Source: Paragonimus westermani (taxonomy: Eukaryota; Platyhelminthes; Trematoda; Plagiorchiida; Troglotrematidae). Taken from it: a DNA stretch of 64,000 nt. Under the pieces are notes generated by a model. The model did not search any database. It was not told the origin of the DNA and saw only the letters and a list, made by a program, of their open reading frames with translations. The translations under genes and the position numbers were made by a program. The stretch spans positions 16,972 through 80,971 of the forward strand of contig QNGE01000425.1 of the NCBI GenBank assembly GCA_008508345.1. The letters are read 5' to 3'. Shown here one piece after another: positions 59,225-64,000 of this stretch (the stretch's first letter is position 1; each line of letters starts with the position of its first letter).

Positions 59225-59525
59225 GTCAAACACATTTTCTTCGTGAACTAGTGTAGTGAGGATAGACGGTCGCACCATGCTACTTACACCACTATTCAGT
59301 AGCAGCATGAATCGAAATGATCGTGGGATAAATGCGGGAGAGATACGAGAAGAAACATTGGAGGGCAGCATCGAGTGTAATGGCTTTCGCCACATAACAG
59401 AACTGAGACGTGGTGTCCAAAGCAACCGGAGCATCCTCAGACGAGTGTGGTGTGCAAATGAGTGTTTCTGTTCGTAGTCGTGTATTGGTTTCCCCAAATA
59501 AACAACTTCTGTGCCATCCGCCTTC
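59225..59525 (-). repeat. Dispersed repeat family D, copy 4 (reversed)
   Basis: The reverse complement shares GAAACACTCATTTGC, CTACTGAATAGTGGTGTAAG and GCGACCG with the other copies; also the upstream block GGAAACCAATACACGA. Confidence 0.65.
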
Positions 59526-60055
59526 TAGGTTCACAACACTGGTATCCGATGATTTCCGTACTCTACTTCTCATTTTTGATTGTTCTTGTTAGACAAAGCT
59601 TTCCAGCTACTCCCTATGTATGCACAATTTCTTTTGTGATCGTGCTCGGTAGATCAGTTATGGCTTTCATGTAAGCGCAGTCGAAACACATGATGTTGTG
59701 AAGTAAATTTCGTGGTTTGGACAGGCAGCATATCTGCACTGGGACACTATCACAATTGAAGGTGAGTATTTCACGTTTTTCATGTCAGTGAAAAGGGCAA
59801 AAAGAATTGTTTCGAACGTGTTCATATAGGGAGCACACATGTGCCCTTTATGCAGAGTAACTAATTCAATGGTTGCTGATGAGAAATATCAATGCTACAC
59901 CACGAGCTTTCTCCTTATATGCTTGTTTAGTGATATACGCTAGTTTTCTGTCAGATCCGACACCATCGGAACAGGCTAGAAAAGTCATTTCAGTGGCGGA
60001 GGCCACTTTGCAAAACAGTCTGTGAAAACAGGACTGGAGCACAAAATCGAATAAA

Positions 60056-60264
60056 TCATTTTTGTACAGTTGTGGCACAAACGACATGGCTATCACACAT
60101 ATTTAAATTTAAGTGATTGGCTAAAAATTCTTTGAAACAGTTGGTTCTCTTGGACAGTTTGAGCAAAGCAGTTAGAACACAAAAGCTGTCAGCTGCAAAC
60201 ATTTCGTATCGACTCCTCACTACCAAATTTGTGGTAAAATGGATTGGGTTTTTATGACAAACAA
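60056..60264 (-). CDS. Candidate minus-strand exon
   Basis: Follows a very good acceptor (TATTATCCACCCCTCTAG) in phase 1 and stays open to a TGA at 60056 (VVRSRYEMFAADSFCVLTAL, then CFKEFLANHLNLN). An overlapping frame (59866-60096) is also open and natural-looking, suggesting a frameshift near 60070. A related segment is at 55830-55970. No donor was found before the stop. Unidentified. Confidence 0.35.
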
Positions 60265-60593
60265 CTAGAGGGGTGGATAATAAATAAAGCAATCAGTCCA
60301 TTTATTCTCCCATCAGTGTACCATTAGATTGTACGGAGTAGCCTTAGTCTCTCTTGGTATTCCCCTAATCGACCCTAACTCAACCTGTCACTACAGATGT
60401 GTGTGCTGAATGACATAAGTAACCGAACACTCCTGCTTTCCTCAACATCAGTAGTGTCTTTATCCTTTCGTGTTCTCGAAACTTCTACATGTTACCTACG
60501 CTATGCCGTTATCTATTCAAAAGCAGAAAACAGCATAGTCATATTCATTGCTGCAAATGTCAGCTTGGGGAAGCCTTCGGAGAGCGCATTCAC

Positions 60594-60758
60594 CAATTCG
60601 GACCTCTGTGAGTGACTTGTAACCCTCCCTTCTTTTTGGCAGGATTGTGAAATGACTTCACAAGTAATTCGGTATCTCTTGAGGTGTTTATTTGTGGACA
60701 ACTGTAGGGCAATCCCAAAGGCATGTTTAACACAGTGTACGGCACCCACAAGGTTAGT
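60594..60758 (-). CDS. Candidate minus-strand exon, 165 bp
   Basis: An acceptor with a T run (CACACATTTTTTAG) opens phase 0: TNLVGAVHCVKHAFGIAL, then RYRITCEVISQSCQ. It ends at a fair donor (GAATTG|GTGAAT at 60594, phase 0) or runs on to a TAG at 60513. Mixed composition; no family recognised. Confidence 0.35.
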
Positions 60759-60879
60759 CTAAAAAATGTGTGCCAGACAAAGCAGTGAATGTTCATTATT
60801 ATACCCTTCGAAAGTAATACGACGGCTGGAAGCGTCAACTGAACGACATGACACGTAACAACAGTCACTCCTATCATTC

Positions 60880-61630
60880 AGTTGAGTTTGCTAACAGACC
60901 CGCAAAAGACCTACATTCAGAGTTTGAAACTTGACAGTGGTGGCTTGAAGCAGGGACGATGATGTTATGGTGTTAAGTCAATCTCTTGGTTGAGCTAATT
61001 TAAAAATGGCTCCATCTACTTCCCTGCTACCGCTTTTGCTTTCTTTCAATGCACTAATGTTATGACTGATAATTTATTTCTACCAGCTGTGTACCCCAGA
61101 TACGACGTTGTGAAAAATGTTGATAAGTTGACGCACTACCGTTCGTCTGATCGAAGTCTGATTCTCCAACCGGTTTGTGGTCATCTTTTGTTTCACGTAT
61201 GTCATTGTGTGGCTCACCAACGCTATGGTTGATCGTACCTATCCCCACTTGTCCAATGTTCTTGTTTGGTTTAACCGCTTAGACGGCAAGAAGAGATACA
61301 TTCCGAGATGCAAACAATTCGCTTACTCTCATCCGTCGACTACATAAAACATTGGATTATATGAAGGTTCAGTGCATGGAAACACAACAAGTGAACGAAA
61401 GAACGTCACACGGGTGCATACAGGGTGGGTAAATTGTTCCAGTACCACAGCAGCTAGACTGATTGCGCCAACACCTTCTGCTAACAGAGAATATGTCCGT
61501 GATTCTTGAGTAACAGCTCTTCGTTTCCTTGTTTTGCTATCATGCCCTAAAACTGTACAATTGAATGTTTTGTGTAATCGACTGATAAGAATAAACGAAT
61601 GTTTATATCTCACAGTGTACGTTCCCCGCC
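60880..61630. other. Unassigned DNA
   Basis: No recognised element. The 151-codon minus frame that starts at 61784 passes through a SINE relic and is not coding. Confidence 0.4.
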
Positions 61631-61639
61631 GTCTTGACA

Positions 61640-61745
61640 GTTCCTTACGGTTTCTTATAAAGTTTTGAAATTGGTACCGCCTTCGAAACCGATTGACTGA
61701 AATGCCTATGAGAATGCGACAGCCGCAACTAACTGTGAGCGACGT
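61640..61745 (+). repeat. Hammerhead SINE, family B, 3' fragment
   Basis: Matches the region from stem II of the hammerhead to the tail (TTCTTATAAAGTTTTGAAA, then ATGCCTATGAGAATGCGAC). The catalytic 5' half is missing. Confidence 0.6.
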
Positions 61746-61999
61746 GTAATCTATGCAAAACCAACATCTCCTAATACTCACCAATAATGTATTTTTTGCT
61801 ATCCTGTAGTGTCAGATGTGGTAGTCTTTTTTGCATTCACCCGCGGTGTTAATGAACAGTTTAACCATATGCTTGCTACAGTGATGACAAATGTGCGGCT
61901 TCCATTTTATTTTCGGAAAGTGAACGGTTAACCGAGCATGCGGTTGGCGGCAATCCCTTTGGATTAGCCTGCCGCAGTGGCCCAAGCCAAAGGAGGCCT

Positions 62000-62830
62000 G
62001 CAAGTAATACTTACAACAAGTGGCCTATGCCGAACCACTTGTGGCTCCGATCATACACTACGTATCCAGTGTAAACCGAAGGAGTAAGACTAGCACGCAT
62101 ATTATTAAAAGTTTTTTGAACCAACTAATCCATGATGGTTGGCCAGTATGAAAGCGAGGGGGGCTCATTCACGTTTAGCTGGATTTTGGTGTTCGTGAAG
62201 GCCAACTCATGAGTAACACACGGATGTAGCTGACGACCACCGTTCTCGTTGACTGAACCAACGTTGTGGAATCCGAGGACTCCCGATCAAGCTACCGAGT
62301 GGGGCCCAATTCGTGCACTTCAGTCACCCAGAACAAACAGTCCGTTACACACCGGTGCCCAGCGGATTTTGGTGGAGAACTTGTAAAACTGGTCCTTCGT
62401 ACCAACGTTGTGACACATAGTTGGATGTACTTTAACCAAATCAGAAGCCCATTCACATGATTCGTGAAGTAACGCCTTGCGGCCCGCCTATCGTCAAAGA
62501 ATTTGTGTGATCAGAGACTGCAAAAAAGGCCCCGTTCTCCTGTACACTTCCTACCAGCAGCCTATCCAGCAGAAAGTGTAATCAGCATTTGCTTCTCGGA
62601 GCTCGCCCTGTTTCACTCAAGACCACAACTTCGATGCCGTGTCTGCTCAGTCCCATGGCGATCAATGCGGCGCGGTGTTCTGGCCGTCCGGCACTGCATC
62701 GGTTCAGCAGCACCCACACACTCCATATCCCAACGGACAACATCTTGTGTCGACGGGCGTATCTCGACTTGGCTCGTTTGTCCTCAAGGTGGATCTCTGA
62801 CTCAACACCTTGACCTGCAAGACAAAAGGA
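62000..62830 (-). pseudogene. RTE-type LINE endonuclease start, decayed
   Basis: Minus strand. GIWSVWVLLNRCSAGRPEHR, at about 62753-62694, followed by AALIAMGLSRHGIEVVVLSE, matches the RTE endonuclease start (WNVR.LL....NRPERRTALIA.EL...I.I.ALSET). GAFFAVSDHTNSL and PQGVTSRIM follow in other frames. VVRHRPLVVS near 62020 corresponds to the DHRLV end of the domain. Stops throughout. A different subfamily from the copy at 24370-25450. Confidence 0.7.
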
Positions 62831-62959
62831 AAATGGAGCTATCTTTGGAGTTCCCATCCAGGCCTGACATACGAAACAACAGGAGATACGGTGTCTTCGG
62901 GGGACATTATCCGCAGCCAATAACCCAAAAGTCTGACGCACCTGGTAATTAGTCTACCC

Positions 62960-64000
62960 CATCTAAGAGGAGCTTGAGTTAATTTTGACGAATTCAATGT
63001 TCATTCTGATTACTGTTGCGAGCAGTGGTTGTAGCATAAGTTACGTCAAGCTTCTGAGAAATTGTGCGGGTTGTCTATTGTACACGACAATACATCGGCA
63101 GTCCCATTCAGTCGTTGGGCGATCGAATTGCTCACTTATTTGAGAGCAACCTTTCTGACCCTCCTCTTCAACACGCAGAAGACGACAATGCTGCAGCCGT
63201 AAGTGTAATGCTGTCATATGCTCACAGATTAGCGTCCCTCCCTGTCTAAGCATTGTTACGTAGTCAGTAGTGCGATTTACAAACTTGCACCTGGCTGCCC
63301 TCTTTGACCTATCTGACATGGTTGAACTTCGAATGACCGAAGTCCTAATCAGTATAGCCCCCGGGACCAAACAGCGCCCAGGTATGATCACCACGCTAAG
63401 GTAGCAGAAAACGGCAGGACAAAAGCGTGCACATAGGCACATTCATACATTCAAGTAAACCGACCCCTATCAAACAGGTCCATTTTCTAATCACCGGTGT
63501 CGAAGGCTCTTTCAGAAAGAGTGACGGACATAAGTGAACGTTTAATCACTTCCAATAGCCATTTAGACTTCGGTGTTGTTGAACTACTTCTAACTCGTCC
63601 ACTGAACAGCACAAATACAGTGTGACTGAAGCTATTCGTGCTGTCAAGTACTATATAGATCGAAGGAAAGTACTAGAACCACGTTCATTTGTTTTTATTT
63701 TTAAATATACGGTGTTGTCAATGTAGGATGTTGACTCCATTACAGTATTAACGATGGTGTCTAGATGTATCGATAAGGAAGACAATCACTATGGGGTCCG
63801 TTCTGGCCAGACTAAGATGGCCAATCTTGCGCGTCCGGTCTGAGTAGTAGCGCTGTATTTGTGCATTTCTTGTGGTTGTGTTAACACGTGCTTATGTATG
63901 AGGACCTTCCAAAACAATTCTTGTATTACTGATGGTGCATTCTTACCACTTTGTGCTATTAAGCCAAAGTGGGTAATCAAAGTAACTTATGGTCACTTAG
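62960..64000. other. Unassigned DNA with a possible plus-strand exon end
   Basis: At 63195 a strong donor (GCAGCC|GTAAGT) closes an open plus-strand stretch (GDRIAHLFESNLSDPPLQ, then HAEDDNAAA), but its acceptor is weak. The remaining 800 bases hold nothing I recognise. Confidence 0.3.

Noticed and set aside
59060..59497. 145-codon minus-strand frame
   Set aside because: Mostly repeat family D, whose other copies do not keep this frame.
61329..61784. 151-codon minus-strand frame
   Set aside because: It reads through a hammerhead SINE fragment and has no domain.
1..64000. CRISPR arrays, bacterial operons, riboswitches, rRNA genes
   Set aside because: No regularly spaced direct repeats, no long uninterrupted genes and no rRNA-like blocks; the window is eukaryotic in character.

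Overview
This window looks like nuclear DNA of a flatworm, most likely a digenean trematode. No bacterial genes are visible. By eye, base composition is in the mid-40s % GC, which fits the larger-genome flukes (Fasciola, Paragonimus, opisthorchiid-like) better than a schistosome. Most of the recognisable content is decayed repeats of families typical of flatworms: Ty3/Gypsy pol fragments, Penelope-like elements, CR1-type and RTE-type LINEs, a mariner-superfamily transposase, tRNA-derived SINEs, a satellite-like repeat and long AT microsatellites. The species call is inference; no marker gene is present.

Layout. 0-4.8 kb: a tRNA-headed SINE, a Gypsy pol fragment on the minus strand, and the nuclease end of a Penelope-like element. 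6-8.2 kb: a fold-back hairpin and two mariner fragments facing each other. 9.5-9.9 kb: a SINE with a hammerhead ribozyme. 9.9-24 kb: mostly unrecognised intron-like or intergenic DNA with a (AT)n tract, one satellite unit and one copy of a 235-bp direct repeat. 24.4-31.8 kb: an RTE LINE fragment, a CR1 LINE of about 2 kb and the second direct-repeat copy. 32.4-33.7 kb: a (TA)n tract, a second SINE copy and a Penelope reverse transcriptase. 38.8-46.6 kb: three Gypsy pieces, a tandem satellite dimer, and a 3.6-kb structure bounded by an almost perfect 352-bp inverted pair of the hammerhead SINE. 54.6-55.1 kb: another hammerhead SINE and a palindrome centred on the only N. 62.0-62.9 kb: an RTE endonuclease on the minus strand.

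Host genes. No complete gene can be read, but several open segments have good splice sites. On the minus strand, exons at about 50.7-50.5, 38.5 and 33.1-32.9 kb join in phase. Further exon-like segments lie at 60.8-53.3, 26.0 and 13.0-12.6 kb. Together they suggest one or more minus-strand genes with introns of many kilobases full of transposons. On the plus strand, three in-phase segments at 48.9-50.23 kb look like the 3' end of a second gene ending only about 240 bp from a minus-strand exon. I could not name any host protein. These exon calls rest on splice motifs and open frames read by eye; RNA-seq or homology searches would decide them.

Most distinctive signal: six dispersed copies of a tRNA-derived SINE carrying a type I hammerhead ribozyme, analogous to the Sm-alpha elements of schistosomes. 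Two of them form the termini of the 3.6-kb inverted-repeat structure.
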